A DNA stretch of 64,000 bases, from the NCBI GenBank assembly GCA_032719365.1, contig CM064872.1, forward strand, positions 17,391,572-17,455,571, read 5' to 3'. The position numbers and the translations under genes were made by a program. How positions within the stretch are numbered: position 1 is the stretch's first letter; the number at the start of each line of letters is the position of its first letter. Shown piece by piece: positions 34,962-46,051 of this stretch. Under the pieces are notes generated by a model. That model was given only the letters and a program-made list of their open reading frames with translations. It was not told where the DNA came from and ran no database searches. This DNA is from Prinsepia uniflora. Its lineage: Eukaryota; Streptophyta; Magnoliopsida; Rosales; Rosaceae.

Positions 34962-37122
34962 TGTAACGACCCATCCCTGGTTTCGAGATTAGTTTAGTGA
35001 TTAATGACGGATTAGTGAAGTTAATTAGTGATTAGTTGGGTGATTTCAGACGGACATTGCAAAATGATGGTTTTACCCTTAGAATGGGTGAAACGTTGAC
35101 TTTCGATTTGGGAGGTCAAATGGACTTGGGCCAATGATTGTGACGTAATTCGGGACGTCACGAGTTCATAGACAGGTGGCACGTTCTATTCCGCCATTCG
35201 AGGAAGAAGTTATGACGTTCGAAAGTCAAGGGGTATTTTGGTAAATTGGTTGAAAGGGGCAAATTGTTGACTTTTTATATGACAGGTATTTATCACGTAG
35301 TTTGAGGACCGTTAGGTAGTTCTCAACCCCCTGAATACAACGACAGGCGGCACACTATCATCGGACGTCGGATAGCTCGAGTTTTGTTTCAAAGATGCTA
35401 AGGGTAAAATGGTAATTTGTAGGGGCAAGGGAAATTTGGTCTTTTTGTTGTGCCCAGTTATAATTGGACATGTGGATATCTTGGGAACTATGCCTAATTA
35501 TTTTGGGACACATGTTCCTCGCTGGAAGGCTGTGGAAGCCTCTTCCCCCACCGCCTCACAATTGTCACGCGGGTTTAAGTTAAGGTTGCACGATATTTGG
35601 AAGGGAAAACAGAGAACATAATGAAAAACAGAGGGAAACCCACCCCTTTACTTCCTTCGATCTTCATCAATTATGCCTACCTTGTGAAGGAAAATGAGAG
35701 ACTGGAGGATGAGGATTGTGGTGCTGCCACCGTGATGAGCAGTCGTGTTAGTGACCTTAGTATGTGATTTGGACAGGTTCGGGAAGTCCGGTGTTAGTGG
35801 AATAGCCGAGAACGGTGTATTGCACGCGTATCGAGGTGGCAACAGGAATGGTCTGTGAGTGGATTTTGTTTTCTAACTTATGATGCATGCATAAATGTTT
35901 TTATATGTTTTCTATGATTTATGATTTGCACGTAATTTGAGGAATTTTACATAATTGCACGTTTTACGAGATATGCTTCTATGTCGTGATTTGATAATGA
36001 TTTTGATGCTTTGATTTTGGGATTTGAATTATGATTTGATTTCAAGGATTTGAAATGGATTTTGGAAAGGTAATGCCTGGCATGAGGCCCAGTTTTTAAT
36101 GATTTCAGCTTTCGATTTTCATGTGATTTCGGGATTTTAATCGAGATTTCCAATGATGATTTCGAATTTGGTTTTGGAAATTGGATTTTGGATTTTTGGA
36201 TTTTCTATGAGTTTCACTTGGTTTAGGGTTTAAAGACCTGTTTCTATTGGTTTTGGGTTTAAAGACCCGGTTGTTATTGCTGGATCTAGTTTTAGGTTTA
36301 AAGACCCGGTTGATTGATGACATGGGAGGGCCCTTGATTGATATTATCCCCCGAGGCCTATTGATTGTGTTTTGAGTTTAAAGACTCGTTGATATCCTGG
36401 GACGGCCTGATATGTTGTGTTGAGTTTAAAGACTCGTTGGAAGGCCTGATATGTGGTTTTGAGTTTAAAGACTCGTTGATATCCCGGGGAGGCCTGATGC
36501 ACATGTGTTTTGAGTTTAAAGACTTGGTGCTTGAGATCCAACAGATTGATTGAATTAATTTTCCATTGATTTTCTTGTGGTTTTCAGATGTTTTGGGCGG
36601 TGGCCCGGATGTTTTGAATATATGGATTTTTGGGGCTGATTTCCCGTACTTTGATGTTGATTTATGATTTTGGGCTGAGGCCCTGGATTGAGAAACGGAT
36701 TTGAGAAAAGGAAATGATTTTGGTTTTCATAAACGGTTTTCTGATCTTGGAATTAAAATGGTTTTTGAATGAATGCATTAGTTTTACGTGGAGGGTATAA
36801 ATGTCTGTTCGTATAAAATGTTTTATGAACTATTATTTATTTTTGTTCACTCACAATCTTTTATGTTTTCGATACCCTCCAGGTTGTTGATGAGGTGCAG
36901 GCTGTTGTGAGAAAGACGAAGACATCACATACGCGATCCACAGTGTTGCTGCGAACTCTGATTAACCAATGTTGCTTTTCGGATGACGTTGACCTGGGAA
37001 CCCTTGTTTGGCTTGCGTGTTCCACGGGGGTTGATCGAGTGTTTAGCCTTCGTGTCGCATGCAGGTTAGACGGGAGCATGAATTATCCCTTAATCCTGGG
37101 GGATTGGGGGTGGGTCGTGTCA
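34962..37122 (+). mobile_element. Inner solo LTR nested in the outer LTR
   Basis: It starts TGTAACGACCCATCCC and ends GGTCGTGTCA. The bordering pentamers are GGCAG (34957-34961) and GACAG (37123-37127), a target duplication with one later mutation. An array of seven TTTAAAGAC units lies at 36226-36527. After 37128 the outer LTR resumes with GAGGCTGG.GG.GGCTGAG, homologous to 46730-46760. The inner copy must be younger than the outer. Confidence 0.85.
36226..36527 (+). repeat. TTTAAAGAC palindromic-unit array in inner LTR
   Basis: There are seven units. The first three are of the GGGT...ACCC kind with small changes (from about 36226, 36255 and 36293), and the last four are of the GAGT...ACTC kind (about 36374, 36422, 36461, 36512). 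They are spaced 30-80 bp apart with GGCCTGAT and GATATCC between. Confidence 0.85.
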
Positions 37123-39237
37123 GACAGAGTAAGGGAGAGGCTGGTGGTGGCTGAGTGAGGACAGGACCGCCGTGGACGGCGACGATGGCCCAGGAAACAG
37201 GTAACTGAAACCCCCCTTTTCCATTTCAAATTAGAACTTTGGGTTGGGACGTTGGGGGTTGTTTTTTATGGTTAGGAAATGTTTGCTGGGTTAGTAGGAA
37301 GGACTAGAGAGGGTTTTAGACGGTGGGGAATGGCTGAGCAGCCAGGGATTAAACGGGAAAAATGGAACCATGAGGGACAAATTGAACCAATGGGTTCTAG
37401 ATGGGTTTTCTTAGTTTTCTTCATGTAAATAAATTGCTAGGGATGAGACAAAGAGATTGGAATTGGAAGGGAAGAAATTGGACCAAAAATGAGAGAGGAA
37501 TGGGACTGGACCGGTTCCGTCGGTCTGGTCGGACTGAAAACCAGCAGACCGGTTCGAACCGGTCTGGCCGAAGGTTGAAGATGACTGGTGCTAGGCATGT
37601 GGCTCCCACGCGCAGCCCCTTTGGGAGGCGCATGAGGGCACGTGGGCCACCTTTTGGGGAAGTTTCCCACATGTAATTTCATCCTTTCGATGTAACGAAC
37701 ATTTTGGAACAAGTTTCGAGTCAATCGGACATCGTTTCGATATAGTTCGTGATGTCCGAAAGTTTAGGATCGAGTTTAAAAATAGTTAAAAATTCGGGAA
37801 AATTACGGGGATTTAATGAGAGGTTAATAAGGTTGTTAGTAATCCTCTAAAATGGTTTGGACAGGTTTGAGAGTTCTGGTGACGGTGATTAGCCCGAAGA
37901 GGCGTATGCCGGGCGTATCGAGGCGACAACTAGGATGGTCTGTGAGTGGACCTTATTTTCTAATTGATGCATGCATAAATATTTTATATGTGTTTAAGAA
38001 CATGTTTTGTGATGCCATAATTGCATTTGTTTGTGGTATTTGGTATTTACGTATGTGCACGTATTTTGAGGTTTATGCTTTTATACGGTGCTTATACGTG
38101 CTGTGTTTTCTATGATGGTTTCATGGAATGGTTTTGGATTTGAAAATATGGAATCGGGAATGAGACCCATTTGGTTGGAAACCATCGGACGTGGAGTCCA
38201 TTTGATTTAATGAGAAATCAAGCTGGAGGCCCATTTGAGTTCTATGATCGGGCCGGAGGCCCGTTGGTTTACCAATTCGAGCATAAGGCCCAGTTATGGT
38301 TTATAAACATGATTTCGGGTCAGGGAACCCAAATGGATTTGGATTTATGATGGTTTATGGAAAACCCGGGCATGGCCCTTTGAATGATTTGAGATATTTT
38401 GTGAAAAGGTTTTCCATATACCATCCTTACAAACAATTGCCCTCCAGACGTCCCGTAGTATCCTGGAGTGGCCGGTTGTCTCCTCCAGACGTCTCGTAGT
38501 ATCCTGGAGTAGTCACGGGGCATTTTCTGCGAGGGGTCATTGCACGGAGCGACCGGTCCGTTTAGTGACTTAGGAGCAGGGATTTCCAAAGGTTAAAACC
38601 TCCCTTCAGGGAGAGTCATTGATATGCCGTTCATTGACCAAGGTGGACCCTGGGGAGACTTGGGATTGAGACCCCGGGTAGCACGCGTAGCTTGGAACCG
38701 TGACAGTGGTGTGATTGTGACATCTCAGACGTCACGCATTAGGGATGCCGAGGATTGGTTTTGGGGTGAGACCCACTGGTGTTGGTTTTGGGCTGAGTCC
38801 CTATGCATTTGGATTTGGGCTGAGTTCCCATATGGTTTGATTTACTATTTTGGGCTGAGTTCCCATATACTTTGGTTTACGATTTTGGGCTAAGGCCCTA
38901 ATGGTTTAATTATTGAGAAATGGTTTGATTAAACGGTTTTCAAATGCATGCATGCTTTTTAGTGAAGGACATAAATGTATTTTTGTGAGAATGTTTTATA
39001 AATTATTGGTTTTGTCCACTCACGGCTTTTCGTGGTTTTAATGCCCTTCAGGTTGATCGCGGATGCGAGCTGTAGCAGAGACCGAGGCATCACACTCCTC
39101 CTCCGATCCTTGCACACTCTGGAAGCCCCGAACAAGCTAAAGTCAGAACTATCCCTTGTCTGACACTTCTTGTCAGACGGGAGTAGGCACGTTCTGTGTT
39201 AATTCCGGGGGAATTTGGGACGGGTCCTGTCAACGCA

Positions 39238-40993
39238 TTCATCAATGGAATGGTCATTGAACATATGATATTGGCAGTAGAGGTTGGGGTGAAGAGGTGG
39301 TTGGGAGTTTACGGGCTGAGCCTTTGGTTTCTTGATCATAGTCTCCACGTTTAAAAGTACATTATCTAAGGAATTATTGAGAATGTTGTAAGTTTCATAC
39401 TGGAAATAACCCTCTTTGGTGGTCTCCATGGGGAGCCTAGTTGTGGGCCTTCTGTCCCTGGTTATCATACCGTCTGTCCTTCTTGCCCTTGTGATTTTTT
39501 TTATAGGATCCATTTCTCTTACCCGAGTAAGAGTTGTCATAGTATGATTGGTTGTGCTGATTGACCTCGTAGTGGAGCTTTCTCAGTTGGGCAATTAGGA
39601 GGCGGCATAGGTGGAGCCAGTGTGCTGTTTCTTTTCCACAGGTGGAGTGTTGAAAAATTCAGCCTTCGCGTGGATGGCAGCCTAGTTCTTTAGCTCATTT
39701 TTGTCTTCCCAACCCATGGTGAAAGCCTGGCACTTGAATAGAAAACTCTAAAGGCCGTTACTGAATGCTCGGAAGGCTGTTTTATCGTTAGTCTCCTGAC
39801 ATTTGGAATATTCGTAGATGAATCGGGAAGCATACTTATGTAAAATCTCAGTCTCCCCATGTCAGAGAGATCTTGGATCTTCCGTAGTCAATAGTTGGTG
39901 GGTCTGAATCATGAAATGGTTTAGGAAGACCATGTGTAACTCATCGAAGAAGTTGATTGTGCCTGGTTGGAGTCGGTAAAACCAATTGAGGGTTGGTTTC
40001 GTAAGGGTGGAGTTAAGATCAAGCACAGAACCTCGTTGGAGAAGTTCCTGAAAGCGTGACTGGGTCACTCTTCCCCGAATAGCGGGCAATTTTGAGTGGT
40101 TTCACTTCAAACTCGTGTCGGTACTAGAGAAGACAAGCAATGAAAGGAATGGTGCTGGTTTTGGACTTAAGAGGTATCATAGTTCTGCCCTTATCTTGTT
40201 TTAGTTCACGAACGTGCTGTAGAAGTTCCTAGATAACACTGTTCGATTTTGTGAGGGAAGAGCATGGTCCCAATTGGTCGGCAATGGCTCGTTGACCCTT
40301 GTTGTTGTGGCTTGACCAAGGGCGATTTTGTTGCCGACATAGCATCTATTAACTCGACTATTTCTTTCATGTGCAGGAGGATGGCCTTTGGGGCATGTTC
40401 TTCCTCCCAAACCCTAGGTCCCTTTAACCGAGCGGCCCTTATCAGAGCTAACTTTGACGGGGTACGTCCTCCCTGTGAGAGAGTATGGATAGGAGGCTAT
40501 TCATTGAACCTGGGGTCTTTAGTTTGGTACCTCAATCAAGTAGGCTTGACAAGAACTGGTCGTCGGTCAAGAAGCTCATGGGGGTCTCAGGAGATCTGGA
40601 ACTCTGAGGAACCGGTGACATTGGTGAGTCAAACTTATGGGCGTCCAGCATGCTCCGTTTGGCTGGGGTGTCATTCAACACCCCTCACCCTGACGACAGC
40701 CCGGTCGGCTATGGCTTGTTGCTACCGGCATTGTTCACTAAATATTTTGCTATTACTCTTGACAACAAGCTTTCTTTTCCAGAGCTCAGTGACCTTCTGG
40801 CACAGATCATTCATTAGTTTGAACATGGTCTGTTAGGAGGGGTTAGGCTCGGCTCGGGTTTTGTTCCCCAAAAAATAAGTGTCGTTCAGCTCGCCATGAC
40901 CTTACTCGATCGAAATTGTGATTGGTAGGAGGATGGGATCGGGTATATGAGCTGGTAGGAGTACTTATTCATAATTCCCACAGACGACGCAAA
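39238..40993 (-). pseudogene. Tat-type gypsy gag, 5' part, with PBS region
   Basis: From right to left: a PBS-like stretch at 40976-40993 (TTTGCGTCGTCTGTGG on the minus strand, close to the GGCGCCGTCTGTGG of many Tat elements), a degraded gag N-terminus, the gag core at about 40090-39800 (WFYRLQPGTINFFDEL), and the end of gag with a CxxH-type finger (LYCQYHMFNDHSIDEC) at 39199-39540. Frames are broken throughout. The same gag continues at 34448 left of the inserted LTRs. Confidence 0.7.
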
Positions 40994-41890
40994 TGTTTGA
41001 TCCAAAAATGGAGCTAATGAGGAATGGTCTTGATGGATACTAGGAGCCTTCTTCTGTTCGCTGGAATGACCTATGAGAGTGTAAGAAGAGTACTTAACAC
41101 TGATGGGGTGCTGACCTAAAAGACTCCAATGCTTAAGTCAGTAAAGTAAATGGAGATCAGACATAGTGTATGTAGCGTTAGTCTTAATGAATAGTAAATA
41201 CTATGTGTAACTTTATGGGGGTAAAATGCACCATATTTATAGTGGCAATAAATATGACAAAACCCTAGCAAAGTAAGGCCCAAGTAATCACTTAGATTTT
41301 TCCATGTGTCCCAAGATGTTGGATGAATGATGATGATTCGTTGGAGGGTACAACTATACTTTTACCCATTTGATAGGTAATTATTTGATGGTGCCGACCT
41401 TGATGCTCATGTATATTGGCTAGTAATCTTTAAGAGAGGCCAACAAGGTGACTTAGTTGGTAGTCCCCAGTCAGGTGGTGACCATCTAAGTCGGTCGGAC
41501 GGGGTCAAATGGCCCACGATCGGTTGATAGACGACTGAGTCTGGTCGGAAGGTGGCGAAATCACCAGTAACGGCCATTTGCGGGCAATTTTGGGCGTCTC
41601 CCTGGTGGTTGGTCAGAATTGTATAAATAGATCGTTTTGATGTTGCTTTGTGTAAGAGTTTTAGTAATGAATTTAGGTGGGTTTGGATGTCGGAAAACAA
41701 TAATGGATTGGGGTTAGAAGGTTCAGTTGAATGGATAGAAGGAAGAGGGATTGAAATATCTGAAGAAAGGGACGAGAAAGAATTAGTAAGATGCAAGAGA
41801 GGAGAGGAACTTACATTTATAGATGGCGTGGTATCCATCAAAACCATTTCAATTTGGATATTTAGAGTAGCTAGACCAATCATACTAGGT
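40994..41890 (-). mobile_element. Probable 5' LTR of the Tat-type element
   Basis: The LTR would end at 40994 (TG on the plus strand) next to the PBS. A minus-strand TATA element CTATAAATATGG at 41231-41242 would start transcription about 210 nt before the PBS. The right boundary is not visible and the end given is a guess. It contains an open frame of 158 codons at 41407-41883 (minus), Ser/Leu-rich, that I do not recognise and regard as a chance frame. Confidence 0.5.
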
Positions 41891-42263
41891 ATGGGTAACT
41901 ACTGTGTAATTATTACTTGATCTTTATCTTGAAAACTATCCATAACTAGCGTCAAAGCAATTTGGTAACCGTTAACAACTACTGGCAACCAAATTCATAA
42001 TTCAAGCTCGATGGCAACCGCTTATTCGTTCGGCATACTGGAGGTACCGGATGGTTCATAGACTTCAGCATTGGAAATGCGACTACTACTCTTAGGATAG
42101 TTCAAACTAGATAGACGGTAACCAAAATTGTGTTTCATCCAAGTACCATAAGGTTTATTATTTGTTACCACAAGTGGTATGGCAAGGGACAAACAGTTAG
42201 CCATTCCATGATTCAAACAACCACAATTGTGAAAAAAAAATGTTGGAAGGCGTTCATACTAGG
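41891..42263. other. Gap, one unrecognised short open frame
   Basis: A 64-codon frame on the minus strand (42022-42216) has ordinary amino-acid composition but no motif I know. It could be a scrap of a host exon or of the adjacent retroelement. Nothing else is seen. Confidence 0.3.
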
Positions 42264-42650
42264 TGTAATGACTCAGTCCATAATTACGGGATTATCGAGG
42301 AATTTTTGAGATTATTTGAGGTAAATTGACGATTTTTCCCCCGGGCAGGAGAGCTTTAACCAAATGTTGACTTTTGACTCGAGAGGTTAGTTGCACATTT
42401 ACCTAGGCTTGTTACGTAGATCTCGGGATTTTGGTTACGTAGACGGGCGTCACGTCGAATTTGGAGTCGTAATGATTATTTTATGGGTTAGGAACGAAAG
42501 TAGGCGATTTTTGTAGTTGCATGTTTTTCAAGGCAGTTGGTACTTTTGTTAGGTTGTGGGGACGAATATCTAATCTGGTCCATGGGATGAGTGGAAAATG
42601 TCACCTACCCCTTGGTTCTTATCCCTTGCATCAATTCATCCTTCCTTGTT

Positions 42651-42825
<175 letters not shown>

Positions 42826-43334
42826 GAAACCCACCCCACATTATTTCCATCATCCTCCTCATCATTTCCCTTCTGTTGTGAGGAGACCAGAGAGTCTGGG
42901 GAGTGGGGAGCTGAGGGATTGTTCGTGGTGGTGAGACACTGAGACTAGGATAAGGAGAGGTGGCACGGTTTAGAAACCCAGGTAACCTGTATATGTTGGC
43001 TATGGGCTTTTAGTTTTGGCTACTGGAACCTCAAAATGAGGCCATATTCGTGTTCTTCGAGCTTGTACGAGTATGCAGAGACAAAAATGGAAGAAAATGG
43101 ACCCATGAACTGTCCTGGAGACGAGTTCAAACCTTGGTCGTGGCCATTGAGCTTAGCTCAAGGGATTGTGGTATGTTTTCTGGAGTTTTGAGGGTGTAGA
43201 TCAATTTTTGGGCTAGTTTAGGATCAAATGGTAGAATGGCTGGAAGAAAGCATGTAAAACGGTGAAGTTGGAGTTGAGTCATGGTCACAGGTCGAACAAC
43301 CCGGTTGTAGGCCCATAGGTGACCCGCGAGAGGT

Positions 43335-43600
43335 TGACGATGATGACGTGGCAACCACGTGGCGTCCATGTCATCATTATTAGGCCACGTGGTAAGGGTT
43401 GGTTGGTGCAACGTGGCAATATGTTAGAGGTGTCAGGTGCCTTATGGTAGGCTGTTAAGCTTGTCAGGTGCCACATGGTAGGGTTGCCATTTGCCAGGTA
43501 GTCATCCACATGGCAGGTGGTGGTTGGTGTCACTTGGCACGTGCTAATGGGTGCCACGTGGTAAGATGTGTTAGGGACTCAATTAGACATGGCAGGGCCA
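43335..43600 (+). repeat. Degenerate repeats with four CACGTG G-boxes
   Basis: CACGTG occurs at 43356, 43386, 43538 and 43555, with two further ACGTG cores at 43346 and about 43411. They are embedded in loosely repeated GGTGCCACATGGTAGG-like units. CACGTG is the core site for plant bZIP and bHLH factors; whether it acts here is unknown. Confidence 0.7.
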
Positions 43601-44029
43601 CGTAAGCATAAGGTTGACATCATAAGGTAACGCCAGCAGGTGACGTCACGAAGGTGAGGGGGCATCGACCAAAACTTTGATAAGCATGTGGTGGTGCATG
43701 AATGGGTATTTCAAGGTGAAACAGGTCTTGTTCGAAAGGTTTCGCCATTCTGAATCTAATGGTGGGGGTTTCAGGTCGATCAAAGGTCGTTTGATGGTAG
43801 TTTTTTTTTTGGGAGGGGGGGTTTCTTCTTGAAATGTGCATTTGAGACGTGTTTTCGGTTCTTGGGTTTAAGGGGTGTTTATGTATGGACTTGTGTGGAT
43901 TTTTGGTAACCCCCGAATGTGACTTTGATAGGCTAGGACATCCCGGAGGCTTTGGATTGGTTTACGGCTTAGGATTTGGGCGATTAGTGGTACTGTGAGT
44001 GGATATTTTATTTGATAAATGTGATGCAT

Positions 44030-44140
44030 GCGTAATTATATGTTTCTACTGGTTTTATGGTATGGTTTGGCATGTTTCTACTGGTTTTATGGTATGGTTA
44101 TATGTTTCTACTGTTTCTACTGGTTTTATGCATCTACTGG
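44030..44140 (+). repeat. TTTCTACTGGTTTTATGGTATGG minisatellite
   Basis: CTACTGGTTTTATGG recurs in several imperfect units immediately after the LTR landmark GATGCATGCG and before the TRIM. The array is short and variable. Confidence 0.75.
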
Positions 44141-44141
44141 T

Positions 44142-44590
44142 TTTACTGGGAAGTTGAACGTGAGTTCCCAGAAACAAAATCGTGAGGGCTGGGCCCAAAG
44201 TGGACAATAACGTGCTAGATGGGTCGGGTCGTGAAAGAATGGTATCGGAGCTGGACCCTGATTGGAAGTGTGCCAACCAGGATGCTGGGCCCCAAGGGGG
44301 GTGGATTGTAATACCGGTGTCTTGGGAAGAACGGTGAACAATCCCACATCGCTCGGGGAGGGAAATGTGAAGTGCCTTAAATGTGTGGGCACATATCTAT
44401 CTAGCACGAGGCCTTTTGGGAGCTCACTACCTTTGAGTTTGGTTGAAACTCCAAAGTTAACTGAGTTTGGGCTGATGCAATCTCAAGATGGGTGACTTAC
44501 TGGGAAGTTGCACATGAGTTCCCAGAAACAAAATCGTGAGAGCTGGGCCCAAAGCGAACAATATCGTGTTAGATGGGTCGGGTCGTGACA
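44142..44590 (+). mobile_element. TRIM-like mini retroelement, 5' LTR truncated
   Basis: The right terminal repeat runs 44307-44590, starting TGTAATACC and ending GGGTCGTGACA. The last about 95 bases recur at 44142-44236. Directly after the left copy comes TGGTATCGGAGC at 44240-44251, one base from the tRNA-iMet PBS, and just before the right copy comes a purine-rich AAGGGGGGTGGAT tract (44294-44306). The interior is only about 70 bp and codes for nothing. LTR, PBS, tiny interior, polypurine tract and LTR are the hallmarks of a terminal-repeat retrotransposon in miniature. The left LTR lacks its first two thirds. Confidence 0.7.
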
Positions 44591-46051
44591 TTACTAGTAC
44601 ATCAACTCTAGTATTACTAGCCATCATTTTTCCTTCAGTAAAGAGGAAAAACACACAATTCAATATAAATTAAATAAACTTCTAAGGACCAACAAAAATT
44701 TAAATATTATCAAAATCAAATATAGCAATTACCAAATAAGAACAAATTTCGTCTTAAGATTATTGGTAAAAATATTGGTAATTTCTATATTCACAAAAAT
44801 ATGAAAATAAAACAAAGTTTAAAATCAAATAAATGAATGACAAAAGAAATGAGTAAGATACACTTTAGAAGTATGATCAAGTTTAGAATTTGGTTTTATA
44901 TTCTTAATACGAAATTGCCTCCTCATCGGTACTCAAGGATTTTTCTTGGCAAACGTCTCCCAGGATACAACAATCGGCTTCTTGTGGAAGCACCACATCA
45001 ATCCACAAGAATAGCGAACGCAAACTGTGTTTAAACTTTCTCTTGAAATATTCTAAAAATGTATGTTTTCTAGACTTAATATTCAATCTCCACAAATGTA
45101 TTGAATGATTGAATATTTGTTGTTTTTTAATGAATGAAATGAATTGTGGATAACTATATTTATAGATGTGTTAACATCTCTTCATAAGAGACACATCTCT
45201 TAATAAGAGATACATCTATTAAATAAAGTATACATCTTTTAATAAGGGACACATTTCTTAATAAGAGATACATCTTTTCATAAGATACATTGTAGTAACC
45301 AGTGGACTTTTAATATATACCTCTTCATGAAATTTCATATGCCGTTTCTACCAAAGGCTGCTAAACCAAATGGCATTTTGTTAAAAAAATATATATAAAT
45401 ATATATTCTTCAATTTTCTAACGCAAATATTAATTTTATACAAATTAACATTCATCGAGAAAATTATGAATTAATTATTAGGGTCAAACCCTAATTTTAA
45501 AGGTATAATGGTAAAACAATTATGTCATTTTAGTTTTCATTCACATTATTTGGAATTGACTTTTCAATTTCCTAACAACTTTCACATGAAAAAAGAAAAG
45601 ATAGAGACTCAATAGTTATTACTTGTTTGGTGCCACATCAACTCAAGTTCCAAATTCAAAGTTGAGAGCAAGGTTGTTCATTTGGTGGCTACTGATTAAA
45701 TACAGGTTGAAATAGATAAAAAGCAAGTGAAGAATTACAACTCTAGGGCTCATGACTCGTTGGAGGAGCTAAGCTTTTTGTTGTCGGTATCTTTTCCTAT
45801 CATTTTTCTATCTAAAAAGTTTTAAGAAGAAATACCCTTTTGTCATTGATTATTGAATTCTCCATGAGCAAGAATTTGTGATGATTTGTTATTTTGTGTT
45901 ATAATAATAACTACTTAACCTTTGGAGATGTTGAGAATGAATCAAATCAGATGATTCTATTTCTCCTTTTGGAGATGTTGAGAACGAATCAAATCAGATG
46001 ATTCTATTTCTCAATCTTTGTAACTTGCTTCTACGGAACTAACGTTGAAAA
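44591..46051. other. AT-rich gap with two tandem repeats
   Basis: A minisatellite of about 20 bp with palindromic units (ATCTCTTAATAAGAGAT) lies at 45167-45295. A 47-bp tandem duplication starting TTTGGAGATGTTGAGAA lies at 45921-46013. A minus-strand CTATAAATATA near 45153-45163 suggests a buried LTR promoter, but I could not define an element. No gene is supported. Confidence 0.5.

Larger units (their letters stand above)
34454..39232 (+). mobile_element. Outer solo LTR, split by an inner LTR
   Basis: It starts TGTAACGACCCGTCCC, ends GGGACGGGTCCTGTCA and is flanked by ACGCA. It entered the gag frame of the Tat element between the codons for DECV and LHDIV; both halves are still in register. 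Subtracting the inner LTR (2161 bp plus 5) leaves about 2.6 kb, similar to other copies. A palindromic-unit array (GGAC/GTCC, GGGC/GCCC and GGGT/ACCC arms) lies at 38150-38310 and 38755-38910. There is no PBS or coding region, hence a solo LTR. Confidence 0.9.

Noticed and set aside
41407..41883. 158-codon minus-strand frame as a host gene
   Set aside because: No recognisable domain, Ser/Leu-rich composition, and location inside the probable LTR of the Tat element. A protein search with hits in other plants would change this.
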